In this document: positions 1 through 5,459 of the stretch, in pieces
Layout of the letters: each line of letters starts with the position of its first letter
Position numbering within the stretch: position 1 is the first letter of the stretch
DNA from: Candidatus Delongbacteria bacterium
GTDB taxonomy: Bacteria; JAGOEH01
Direction of reading: 5' to 3'
Assembly: GCA_017997825.1 (NCBI GenBank)
Contig: JAGOEH010000210.1
Span: 1-5,459 of the forward strand
DNA: 5,459 bases
The notes under the pieces: model-generated
Told to the model about the DNA's origin: nothing
The model's database searches: none
The model's input: the letters and a program-made list of their open reading frames with translations, nothing else
Position numbers and translations under genes: made by a program

Positions 1-1
1 C

Positions 2-2419
2 CTGATCGATGGAGGCTGGCGCGGGGAAACGGCACTCCTGCATCGTGATGGTCATGAAATCCCGGTATCCCAAATCATTATCCCGCATCGGGGGAATGAC
101 GGCCAAATCATTTATCTATCAACCATCATGCGGGACATCACCCAGCGTAAACAGGCTGAGAATGCTGTTAATCAGAGCAAGAACCAGTTACAGGCCCTGA
201 TCGATGTTTCAATGGATGCAATTACGATCTGTGATCGGGATGGAATATTTCTGGCCGGCAATCAGGCGCTCCAGAAGCGATGGAACCGGTCGCGGGATCA
301 GATTGTCGGGCACAGTGCTGCTGAGCTTTTACCCTCTGATATCTTTTCATCCCGCATGGATCGAATCAGGAGGTGTATTGAATCGGGCTCCAGTGATCAT
401 TTCTTCGATCGCTACCACGATAAACATTTCGAGAACACCATGGCACCGATTACTGATGCCGACGGCCAAATCAGGACCGTGGCTCTTTTTTCCCGGGATG
501 TTACCGATAAAACAAAAACCGAGGATGAGCTCAAGACGAGCGAAGAGTATTATCGGACCATCTTTGAGAACACGGCAACAGCTAATATTTTAGTTGAAAA
601 GGATACCACCATTTTACTGGCTAATGCCAACTTTGCCGCGCTGGTCGGCTATTCCAAGCAGGAAATAGAAGGCAGAATGAGCTGGACTACGATGGTTGTT
701 CCGGAGGATCGTGAAAAGATGGTCTATTATCATCAGCAGCGGCGGATTAATCCGGGAACGGTTCCGAATTCCTATGAATTCAGAGTGGCCCGACATGATG
801 GCAGTCTCTGCAATGTTTTCATGAATGTCGAGATGATTCCCGGAACCACCATTTCGATCGCTTCGCTGATTAATATCACCGAACGGATTAGAGCGGAAGA
901 GGCACTGAAGGCCAGAGAGGCGATGCTGCAAAGCATATTCAATGCCGCCCCTATTGCTATCTGTATGCTGGATGCCGACCTTCGGATTCTGAATATGAAT
1001 CAGTATATGGAGCAGGTTCTGGGATATACCCGGGATGAAATTATCGGTCAGAATACGGCATTTTTGTATTTCAGTCCTGAAGAGTATCGACAGGTCAGTG
1101 AGGTATTGTATGAAAATCCGGAAAAGGCATTGACCAATACCCGGGAATCCCGGATGCGTCACAAGAATAACAAAGAGGTCTGGGTTTTATTGAGCGCTTC
1201 GGTATTGGACACTCAGACCCCCTCATCCGGATGGGTGGTGGCGCTTAAAGATATCACGGATCGGATGAGCTTGGAAGATCAACTTAGACAATCCAAGAAA
1301 ATGGAAGCCATCGGGCAGTTGGCCGGCGGAATTGCGCATGATTTCAATAATATTCTGACGGCTATTTTAGGCTATACCGATATGGTCATCAGTGGTCTTG
1401 AACCAGATGATCGCAACCGATCGGTTTTGATGGAAGTCTATAAAGCCGGACAGCGGGCGGCATCTTTGACCAAACAATTGCTGGCCTTCAGCCGGCGGCA
1501 GGTTCTTCAACTGGCTCCCATCAACCTGAATCAGGTGGTCGAAGACCTGGTCAAGATGCTCCATCGCTTGATCGGTGAGAATATTGATCTGGTGATTACT
1601 CTATGCCCCGATTTACTCCACATCAATGCCGATCGCAGTCAGATCGAGCAGGTCATTCTCAATCTGAGTCTGAATGCCCGCGATGCCATGCCGGATGGAG
1701 GACAATTGGCGATCGAGACCAGTAACGTCATCTTTGATGATCGTTTTTGTGCCCGTCATGATTGGGCTAAACCGGGACGATATGTGATGATGAGCATGAC
1801 CGATTCCGGATGCGGAATGGATCAGGAAACCCAGAGCAAGATCTTTGAGCCCTTTTTCACCACCAAGGGGCTTAACGGAACCGGCTTGGGGCTTTCGACC
1901 GTTTATGGATTGGTTCATCAGCATAACGGTATGATCGAGCTTTACAGCGAATTGGGACGGGGAACCCGGTTCCGAATCTATTTGCCTGCGATTGAACAAG
2001 CTCCGGATAATCACAATCCGGATAATGAAAGCCCGGTTTTAGGAGGGCATGAAACTATTCTGTTGGCTGAGGATAACGACCAGGTTCTTAATCTAACGAT
2101 CGGGATTCTCGAGAATTCCGGATATACCGTATTGACGGCTGTCGATGGTGAGAATGCACTACAGGTTTATCATGATCACCACGGCGTGATCGACATGCTG
2201 TTGTTGGATATCATTATGCCGAAACGCGGAGGGCGCAGCGTCTATGATGAAATCTGCCGCAACCGCCCCGATATCCCTTGTCTGTTTATGAGCGGGTACA
2301 GTGTCGATGCCGTTCATACCAATTTCATCCTGGATCAGGGACTCCATCTGATTCAAAAACCGTTCCGCAATGATGACTTGTTGAAAGCGGTTCGCCAGGT
2401 GCTGGATAATGGCCGGTAA
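2..2419 (+). CDS. PAS-rich hybrid sensor histidine kinase with C-terminal receiver domain (5' partial)
   Basis: Senses a signal through PAS modules, autophosphorylates on His and passes phosphate to its own receiver Asp. The frame is open from base 2 with no stop. The codons before the first ATG (128) encode a PAS C-terminal segment ending in MRDITQRKQAE, so 128 is an internal Met and the true start lies outside the window; 805 codons are visible. Order: end of PAS-A (to about 165); PAS-B (about 185-535); PAS-C (about 548-900); PAS-D (about 923-1265), each ending in a DIT/DVT/NIT-type PAC motif and a charged linker; HisKA with AGGIAHDFNN, phosphoacceptor His at 1337-1339; HATPase with N-box NARDAM (Asn 1673), G1 DSGCGM (1802), F-box FEPFFTTK and G2 GTGLGLS (1877); receiver with acidic pair E-D (2069-2074), phospho-Asp in LLLDIIMP (2207), Ser in MSGYS (2291) and Lys in QKPF (2357). 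No membrane segment is visible in this part, and there is no DNA-binding output domain, so a separate phosphotransfer partner or regulator is likely. The HDFNN-type H-box and REC fusion resemble CckA/NtrB-like hybrid kinases; the ligand is unknown. Confidence 0.96.
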   Translation: MIDGGWRGETALLHRDGHEIPVSQIIIPHRGNDGQIIYLSTIMRDITQRKQAENAVNQSKNQLQALIDVSMDAITICDRDGIFLAGNQALQKRWNRSRDQIVGHSAAELLPSDIFSSRMDRIRRCIESGSSDHFFDRYHDKHFENTMAPITDADGQIRTVALFSRDVTDKTKTEDELKTSEEYYRTIFENTATANILVEKDTTILLANANFAALVGYSKQEIEGRMSWTTMVVPEDREKMVYYHQQRRINPGTVPNSYEFRVARHDGSLCNVFMNVEMIPGTTISIASLINITERIRAEEALKAREAMLQSIFNAAPIAICMLDADLRILNMNQYMEQVLGYTRDEIIGQNTAFLYFSPEEYRQVSEVLYENPEKALTNTRESRMRHKNNKEVWVLLSASVLDTQTPSSGWVVALKDITDRMSLEDQLRQSKKMEAIGQLAGGIAHDFNNILTAILGYTDMVISGLEPDDRNRSVLMEVYKAGQRAASLTKQLLAFSRRQVLQLAPINLNQVVEDLVKMLHRLIGENIDLVITLCPDLLHINADRSQIEQVILNLSLNARDAMPDGGQLAIETSNVIFDDRFCARHDWAKPGRYVMMSMTDSGCGMDQETQSKIFEPFFTTKGLNGTGLGLSTVYGLVHQHNGMIELYSELGRGTRFRIYLPAIEQAPDNHNPDNESPVLGGHETILLAEDNDQVLNLTIGILENSGYTVLTAVDGENALQVYHDHHGVIDMLLLDIIMPKRGGRSVYDEICRNRPDIPCLFMSGYSVDAVHTNFILDQGLHLIQKPFRNDDLLKAVRQVLDNGR

Positions 2420-2461
2420 ACCTCCCCTTTTCAATCTGCCTGGGCGCGATCCAATCGGTTG

Positions 2462-2465
2462 GGAG
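2462..2465 (+). promoter_or_regulatory. Shine-Dalgarno GGAG that selects the start at 2472
   Basis: GGAG lies 6 nt upstream of ATG 2472. The same frame also has an ATG at 2409 inside the end of the kinase gene, but starting there would put about 20 hydrophilic residues in front of the lipoprotein signal peptide, and I see no ribosome binding site for it. The 2472 start gives a normal short, charged n-region followed by a hydrophobic core. Confidence 0.7.
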
Positions 2466-2471
2466 ATAGTG

Positions 2472-3554
2472 ATGAATCGATGGACATGGAACCTTCCGAT
2501 ACTGGTTTTATTGTTGATTCTATTGCAATGCCATCAGGATGAGAAACCGGTTTCGGATGACGTGATCCCTTATCCCTGGAGTATCTCAACTCCTCAGGCG
2601 GAACAGATCGATCCGGTTTTGCTGGACAGCGCTTTTTATCAGATCGGTCAAAAAGGGTATATCAATGCGGTGCTGATTATCCGCCATGGCCGGATTGCAG
2701 CCGAACGTTACTATAATGGACGGGATGCCGCAGATTATCAGACCGTTCGATCCGTATCCAAGAGCTTTCTTTCTGCCCTGATCGGAATCGCCATTTAGCA
2801 GGGAATCCTTAGCCCGGAGCAGAAGCTGATGGACTATTTTCCCGAGTTCGCCGCTCAGGTAACAGATGCCAGGATTTATCAGGTGACCATTGATCATCTA
2901 TTGAAAATGAGAGGTGGATTTCCAGGAGATCAGGAGTTCTATTTTATTTTTACCTCCAGTACTGATTGGGTCAAAACCATTTTGAGTACCCGTCTGACGT
3001 TCGATCCGGGAACCCGGATGCAGTATTCGACGGCGGCCACCCATCTGTTGGCCGTAATACTGGCTCGGGCAGCCGGCCAATCCGCTCTCGACTATGGGCG
3101 TCAAAACCTTTTTAATCCCTGTGGGATTCAGGTCCATGACTGGAGCCAAGATCCCCAGGGTAACTGTTTCGGAGGAAATGATATCATCATGACGCCCCGC
3201 GATATGGCAGTGCTGGGATTGCTTTATCTCAACCAGGGACAGTTAAACGGGAAGACTATCCTGCCTGAGGATTGGGTAACCCGGTCGCTGATCACCACCG
3301 CCGGTACCGGGACTTCCACCTGGGGTGAATGGAACAAAATCGGGTACGGCTATCTGTGGTGGCTGGGCGAGGTCAACGCTTATCCGGTTTTTTCCGCTAT
3401 CGGTCACGGCGGCCAGTTTGTTTTTTGTGTGCCATCCCTGGACTTGATCATCGCCGTTCAGTCATACCCCGATTCAGATTGGGGAACGGCCGATATTCAG
3501 GAACGTGGAGTGATCGCTATTATAGCCGATTATATCCTGCCGGCTGTTCTTTGA
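2472..3554 (+). pseudogene. Beta-lactamase-fold serine hydrolase lipoprotein interrupted by an in-frame TAG
   Basis: Member of the PF00144/COG1680 serine hydrolase group (class C beta-lactamase, esterase and NylB-like enzymes); the substrate is not predictable. Reading through the stop gives 360 codons, a normal length. Residues 1-20 form a lipoprotein signal peptide with lipobox LLQC (Cys20, 2529-2531), implying export and lipid anchoring. The nucleophile motif SxxK is SVSK (Ser94 at 2751, Lys97 at 2760), the YxN equivalent is YST (Tyr185 at 3024), and the KTG equivalent is HGG (His312 at 3405). Codon 109 is TAG (2796-2798), in the segment GIAI-stop-QGILSPEQ, where relatives usually have Glu, Gln or Lys; one base change from GAG, CAG or AAG explains it. 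There is no frameshift, and the rest looks intact, so the lesion is recent, a sequence error, or a read-through codon. If the stop acts, a 108-residue fragment carries the nucleophile but lacks Tyr and His. A GGAG 9 nt before ATG 2829 could restart the second part, but without Ser94. It lies 52 bp after the kinase with no visible promoter, so co-transcription is plausible. Confidence 0.85.
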
Positions 3555-3673
3555 ATTTATAATTCTGTTTCCTATCCAAACCGGATTGATTGTATTCGAT
3601 GGTTTAATTATGGAGGAACAAGTAAGAATTACCCTTGGGTCATTTAAAAATAACATTCCTTATAAGAAAAAAA

Positions 3674-3702
3674 TTGACATCATCCCATTCATCGATTATA
3701 TT
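3674..3702 (+). promoter_or_regulatory. Sigma70-type promoter for the alpha/beta-hydrolase gene
   Basis: A perfect -35 hexamer TTGACA (3674-3679), a 17-bp spacer and a -10 TATATT (3697-3702, five of six consensus bases) lie in AT-rich intergenic DNA. Transcription would begin near 3709, leaving a leader of about 205 nt before the ATG at 3914. The spacer ends in the palindrome ATCGAT directly before the -10, exactly as in the element at 4958-4986. Assignment rests on consensus match and location only. Confidence 0.6.
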
Positions 3703-3839
3703 GACTCTCACGATTAGTCATAACCAACAGTGATTGTAATCGGTTTTATTATTGGTAGCCTGTGACGTCTTGGGTAGATCCTGTTCCTTTAATTGTCATT
3801 AATTATTAGAAAATGAAATATGGACTAAAAGACATGTTC

Positions 3840-3858
3840 AGGATAGTTTTTAGGATAG
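3840..3858 (+). repeat. Short tandem direct repeat AGGATAG, 12-bp period
   Basis: AGGATAG occurs at 3840-3846 and 3852-3858, in near-identical 12-bp units (AGGATAGTTTTT and AGGATAGCTTTG). The pair lies about 55 bp upstream of the alpha/beta-hydrolase start, inside the predicted leader. It could be a pair of protein-binding half-sites or a small duplication; its role is unknown. Confidence 0.4.
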
Positions 3859-3902
3859 CTTTGATGTTTTCATTTGCTAGGTGTTAGGTCGCTCTTTTTA
3901 CC

Positions 3903-3909
3903 AGGGGGG
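3903..3909 (+). promoter_or_regulatory. Purine-rich ribosome binding site AGGGGGG that selects the start at 3914
   Basis: The purine run lies 4 nt before ATG 3914. An in-frame GTG at 3881 would add 11 residues (ending Q-G-G-L) in front of a good signal peptide and has no convincing ribosome binding site, so the ATG is preferred. Confidence 0.65.
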
Positions 3910-3913
3910 TCTG

Positions 3914-4843
3914 ATGTTTCGAACGATTATCAGGTATTTCTTGGCCGTGATTGGGTTGATGTCAGGTATCCAGGCTCAATACAGCACCATAAACAATCAG
4001 GGGCTTGATGTCTACTATCGGATTTTTGGAACCGGACAGCCGATTTTGATTATCGGTGGTGGTCCGGGAGATGATTCCGAACGCTATCTGAGTCTGTGTG
4101 AACTGCTTTCTCCAGTCTGTCAATGCATTTTGATCGATCAACGCGGTACCGGTAAGACTTTGCCTGCCACATCCGATTCTACCACCATTTCATTGAAATT
4201 AACCTTGTCTGATTTTGAAGCTTTGCGTTCAAGTCTAGGTTTTAAACAATGGGGGGTTTTAGGTTTTTCCTATGGCGGATTTCTGGCCTCCCTGTATGCC
4301 GATACTGAACCCAACTCGATATCTTTTTTAATTTTAATGAGTTCAATGGGTTTGAATACTGATTCCGAGAAATATTTCGGCAATAATATTGAAAGCCGAC
4401 TGACTGCCTACGACTGGGAATTGATCCGTTTTTGGAGCGATTCGACACGCCGATCCCAGAATCCTCACCATGCCCAGGTGGAATGCATTCGAGCCATGAT
4501 GCCGGGATATTTCTATGATCGTAATAAATCATTACTTGTTTCTCAAACCATCAAAGACTCGGATTTTAACCTTACTATGGGAGATTGGATATGGAAGGAT
4601 ATAGCCAAGCAGAAGGCAGATCTTACTCTCCATCCTGCTCGGTACCATGGTCCAGTCTTCATTCTCCATGGTCGTCAGGATCCTTTGGGTGAATCCATTC
4701 CGATCAGTCTGGCCGACTATTATTCTAGTTCCCATATGACCATTATTGAAAAATGCGGACACTATGCCTGGATAGAGCAGCCGGAAAAAATTCTATCTGT
4801 TGTTCGGGAAGGATTGATGAATCTCCATCAGTCCAATCATTGA
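3914..4843 (+). CDS. Exported alpha/beta-hydrolase, proline iminopeptidase-like (S33 family)
   Basis: A 309-residue alpha/beta-hydrolase fold enzyme; relatives remove N-terminal proline or other residues from peptides or hydrolyse small esters and amides. The N-terminus has Arg3/Arg7, a hydrophobic core and a likely signal peptidase I site after Ala21 (GIQA-Q), so it probably works in the periplasm or outside the cell. Family motifs in order: GGGPG (residues 48-52, where many relatives have HGGPG) for the oxyanion region; DQRGTGKT (Asp75), close to the DQRGxGxS signature; nucleophile elbow GFSYGG with Ser119 (4268-4270); acidic residue in HGRQDPLGE (Asp256, 4679-4681); His in KCGHYAW (His283, 4760-4762). 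The triad is complete and the length fits the family. Residues of about 130-240 form the variable cap that sets specificity, so the substrate cannot be read off; aminopeptidase is the best guess and esterase or lactonase is possible. It appears to be a single-gene unit with its own promoter upstream. Confidence 0.92.
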   Translation: MFRTIIRYFLAVIGLMSGIQAQYSTINNQGLDVYYRIFGTGQPILIIGGGPGDDSERYLSLCELLSPVCQCILIDQRGTGKTLPATSDSTTISLKLTLSDFEALRSSLGFKQWGVLGFSYGGFLASLYADTEPNSISFLILMSSMGLNTDSEKYFGNNIESRLTAYDWELIRFWSDSTRRSQNPHHAQVECIRAMMPGYFYDRNKSLLVSQTIKDSDFNLTMGDWIWKDIAKQKADLTLHPARYHGPVFILHGRQDPLGESIPISLADYYSSSHMTIIEKCGHYAWIEQPEKILSVVREGLMNLHQSNH

Positions 4844-4870
4844 TATTATCCATATTAATTAAAGAAAAAA

Positions 4871-4910
4871 CATCCGAATGGATATCGACAATGGATAGCA
4901 ATTCGGAATG
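4871..4910. repeat. Inverted repeat (hairpin), terminator-like only on the minus strand
   Basis: CATCCGAAT (4871-4879) pairs with ATTCGG-A-ATG (4901-4910), giving a 9-bp stem with one bulged A and a loop of about 21 nt. The loop region also contains a direct repeat of AATGGATA (4878-4885 and 4890-4897). On the + strand the stem is preceded by an A-run and not followed by T's, so it is not a normal terminator for the alpha/beta-hydrolase. Read on the minus strand it is followed by TTTTTTCTTT, which fits a rho-independent terminator, yet no minus-strand gene is visible in this window. Confidence 0.4.
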
Positions 4911-4957
4911 ATCTTCAGGCTATTGATCCGTATGCCGTAACAATTATAAAAATGGAA

Positions 4958-4986
4958 TTGACAACCTGATACTAATCGATTATTAT
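4958..4986 (+). promoter_or_regulatory. Sigma70-type promoter for the quinone oxidoreductase gene
   Basis: -35 TTGACA (4958-4963), a 17-bp spacer and -10 TATTAT (4981-4986, five of six consensus bases). Transcription would begin near 4993, about 198 nt before ATG 5191. As in the element at 3674-3702, the last six spacer bases are ATCGAT. The preceding stretch from the hydrolase stop (4843) holds only the hairpin at 4871-4910 and no gene that I can see. Confidence 0.6.
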
Positions 4987-4992
4987 ATCCAA

Positions 4993-5190
4993 TGGTCAAT
5001 CATGGATTCTGGTGGATAGATATTGACTGCCAGGAATTCCAAACTGTGACCGGTTAAGTCAAATCGAATTGAAAAAGCCGTTGATGGAGCCAATAAGGTT
5101 GAATCATGAATTGGATCCTCAGTCCCAGGCTTTCCATCCGCTGGGTTTAAAAACTAATTATCTTTCCAATCCGTCATTTGAAAGCTTTGT
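4993..5190 (+). other. Long leader of the quinone oxidoreductase gene
   Basis: Predicted transcribed leader. An imperfect hairpin pairs GGATTCTGG (5004-5012) with CCAGGAATTCC (5030-5040), with two single-base bulges. Three nt later CTGTGAC occurs at 5044-5050, the same offset (63 nt) from the start of the -10 as in the leader at 3709-3913. The second half contains the small ORF at 5084-5194. No known riboswitch class is recognised. Confidence 0.3.
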
Positions 5191-5194
5191 ATGA
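5084..5194 (+). CDS. Possible 36-codon leader ORF overlapping the next start by ATGA
   Basis: ATG 5084 to TGA 5192-5194 encodes a 36-residue peptide starting MEPIRLNHELD and ending SFESFV. Its stop overlaps the quinone oxidoreductase start codon in the sequence ATGA (5191-5194), the usual geometry of translational coupling. The downstream gene has only a weak ribosome binding site (GAAAG, 5180-5184), which fits coupling. Against it: no Shine-Dalgarno is visible before 5084, the peptide resembles nothing I recognise, and an ORF this short is easily produced by chance. The frame is open back to 5027, with possible TTG starts at 5069 and 5081. Confidence 0.2.
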   Translation: MEPIRLNHELDPQSQAFHPLGLKTNYLSNPSFESFV

Positions 5195-5459
5195 AGGTTT
5201 TTATTGTATACTGTCATCCCGATCCCCAGTCCTTTACCCGAATGGTGCTGGATACATTTCGGGAAGCCTTGGAATGTGACGGGCACTCCTGCCAGGTTTC
5301 CGATCTTGCAGCCATGAATTTTAAGAGTGATTTATCTTACGATGAATATACCCGGGAAGCCTATTATCGCGATGATCTTCCGCTTCCGGAGGATGTTAAA
5401 ACTGAACAGGCTAAAATCAATTGGTCACAGGTTATGGTTTTTATCTATCCGGTTTTCTG
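5191..5459 (+). CDS. NAD(P)H:quinone oxidoreductase, flavodoxin-like fold (3' partial)
   Basis: The first 89 codons match the start of the flavodoxin_2 (PF02525) family: FMN- or FAD-binding cytoplasmic enzymes that reduce quinones by two electrons with NAD(P)H (NQO1, MdaB and KefF type). Visible signs: beta-strand KVFIVYCHPDPQSF (residues 2-15), where HPxPxSF forms the flavin phosphate loop; GHSCQVSDL (31-39) leading into the A-M-N-F segment typical after the second strand; YYRDDLPLPEDV (58-69), a conserved family stretch; and the third strand VMVFIYPVF (81-89), after which relatives have P-x-W-W. The reading frame runs off the window end with the first two bases of a probable Trp codon. Family members are about 180-260 residues, so more than half is missing. 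The start at 5191 is supported by its exact fit to the family N-terminus, despite a weak ribosome binding site. A likely role is detoxification of quinones or other electrophiles; the exact subfamily cannot be set from this part. Confidence 0.9.
   Translation, partial: MKVFIVYCHPDPQSFTRMVLDTFREALECDGHSCQVSDLAAMNFKSDLSYDEYTREAYYRDDLPLPEDVKTEQAKINWSQVMVFIYPVF

Larger units (their letters stand above)
3709..3913 (+). other. Long untranslated leader of the alpha/beta-hydrolase gene
   Basis: Predicted transcribed but non-coding stretch between the promoter and ATG 3914; it makes up most of the roughly 360-bp gap after the serine hydrolase gene. It holds an imperfect hairpin bounded by ACCAA (3723-3727) and TTGGT (3752-3756), enclosing the inverted repeat GATT-GT-AATC (3732-3741). 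Three nt later comes CTGTGAC (3760-3766). I do not recognise a known riboswitch. From the serine hydrolase stop (3554) to the promoter I see no terminator. Confidence 0.35.

Noticed and set aside
614-1162. 182-codon minus-strand open frame inside the kinase gene
   Set aside because: It is antisense to well-conserved PAS domains, has no family motifs and a low-complexity composition; it is a shadow of the coding strand.
1613-2014. 133-codon minus-strand open frame opposite the HATPase domain
   Set aside because: The + strand encodes unmistakable N, G1, F and G2 boxes; the antisense product has no recognisable features.
2409-2471. Alternative start ATG 2409 for the serine hydrolase, overlapping the kinase end
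   Set aside because: It would place a hydrophilic extension before the signal peptide, has no ribosome binding site, and ATG 2472 has a well-spaced GGAG.
3329-3562. 77-codon + strand frame overlapping the end of the serine hydrolase
   Set aside because: Out-of-frame overlap with the conserved HGG region; Arg-rich product typical of a shifted frame.
3578-3605. AAACC / GGTTT inverted repeat after the serine hydrolase, considered as a terminator
   Set aside because: Only 5 bp of stem with an 18-nt loop and no T-tract following.
3610-3717. 35-codon ORF starting ATG GAG GAA in the gap after the serine hydrolase
   Set aside because: No ribosome binding site, it runs through the promoter element at 3674-3702, its lysine/isoleucine-rich composition just follows the AT-rich DNA, and I recognise no family.
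3881-3913. GTG 3881 as the start of the alpha/beta-hydrolase
   Set aside because: ATG 3914 has the purine-rich ribosome binding site and begins a standard signal peptide; the extension adds nothing family-like.

Overview
The window reads as chromosomal DNA from a diderm (Gram-negative type) environmental bacterium. The signs are a predicted lipoprotein with a lipobox, an exported hydrolase, a large PAS-rich hybrid histidine kinase of the kind common in environmental Proteobacteria and related phyla, Shine-Dalgarno-type starts and sigma70-like promoter hexamers. The coding DNA has moderate GC and the intergenic DNA is visibly AT-richer. I cannot name the phylum. All supported genes lie on the + strand, and I see no tRNA, rRNA, CRISPR array, insertion sequence or transposase.

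Layout: (1) 2-2419 is the 3' part of a hybrid sensor kinase (at least four PAS modules, HisKA, HATPase, receiver). Its true start is upstream of the window, because the frame is open from base 2 and encodes the end of another PAS domain. (2) 2472-3554 is a beta-lactamase-fold serine hydrolase lipoprotein interrupted by one in-frame TAG; both halves keep their catalytic motifs in the same frame. It lies 52 bp after the kinase and may be co-transcribed with it. (3) 3555-3913 is non-coding, with a strong promoter-like element and a leader of about 205 nt. (4) 3914-4843 is an exported alpha/beta-hydrolase related to proline iminopeptidases, with a complete Ser-Asp-His triad. (5) 4844-5190 is non-coding, with a hairpin, a second promoter-like element of the same design, another leader of about 200 nt, and a possible 36-codon ORF that overlaps the next start by ATGA. 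(6) 5191-5459 is the 5' part of a flavodoxin-fold NAD(P)H:quinone oxidoreductase, cut by the window end.

The genes do not form an obvious pathway. The kinase and the lipoprotein may form one transcription unit. The alpha/beta-hydrolase and the quinone reductase each seem to have their own promoter. These two promoters share -35 TTGACA, a 17-bp spacer ending in ATCGAT and a TAT-starting -10, which suggests a shared regulatory design. The points most worth following up are the lone amber codon in an otherwise well-preserved gene and the paired promoter/leader architecture. I do not see evidence for a new defence or mobile system here.
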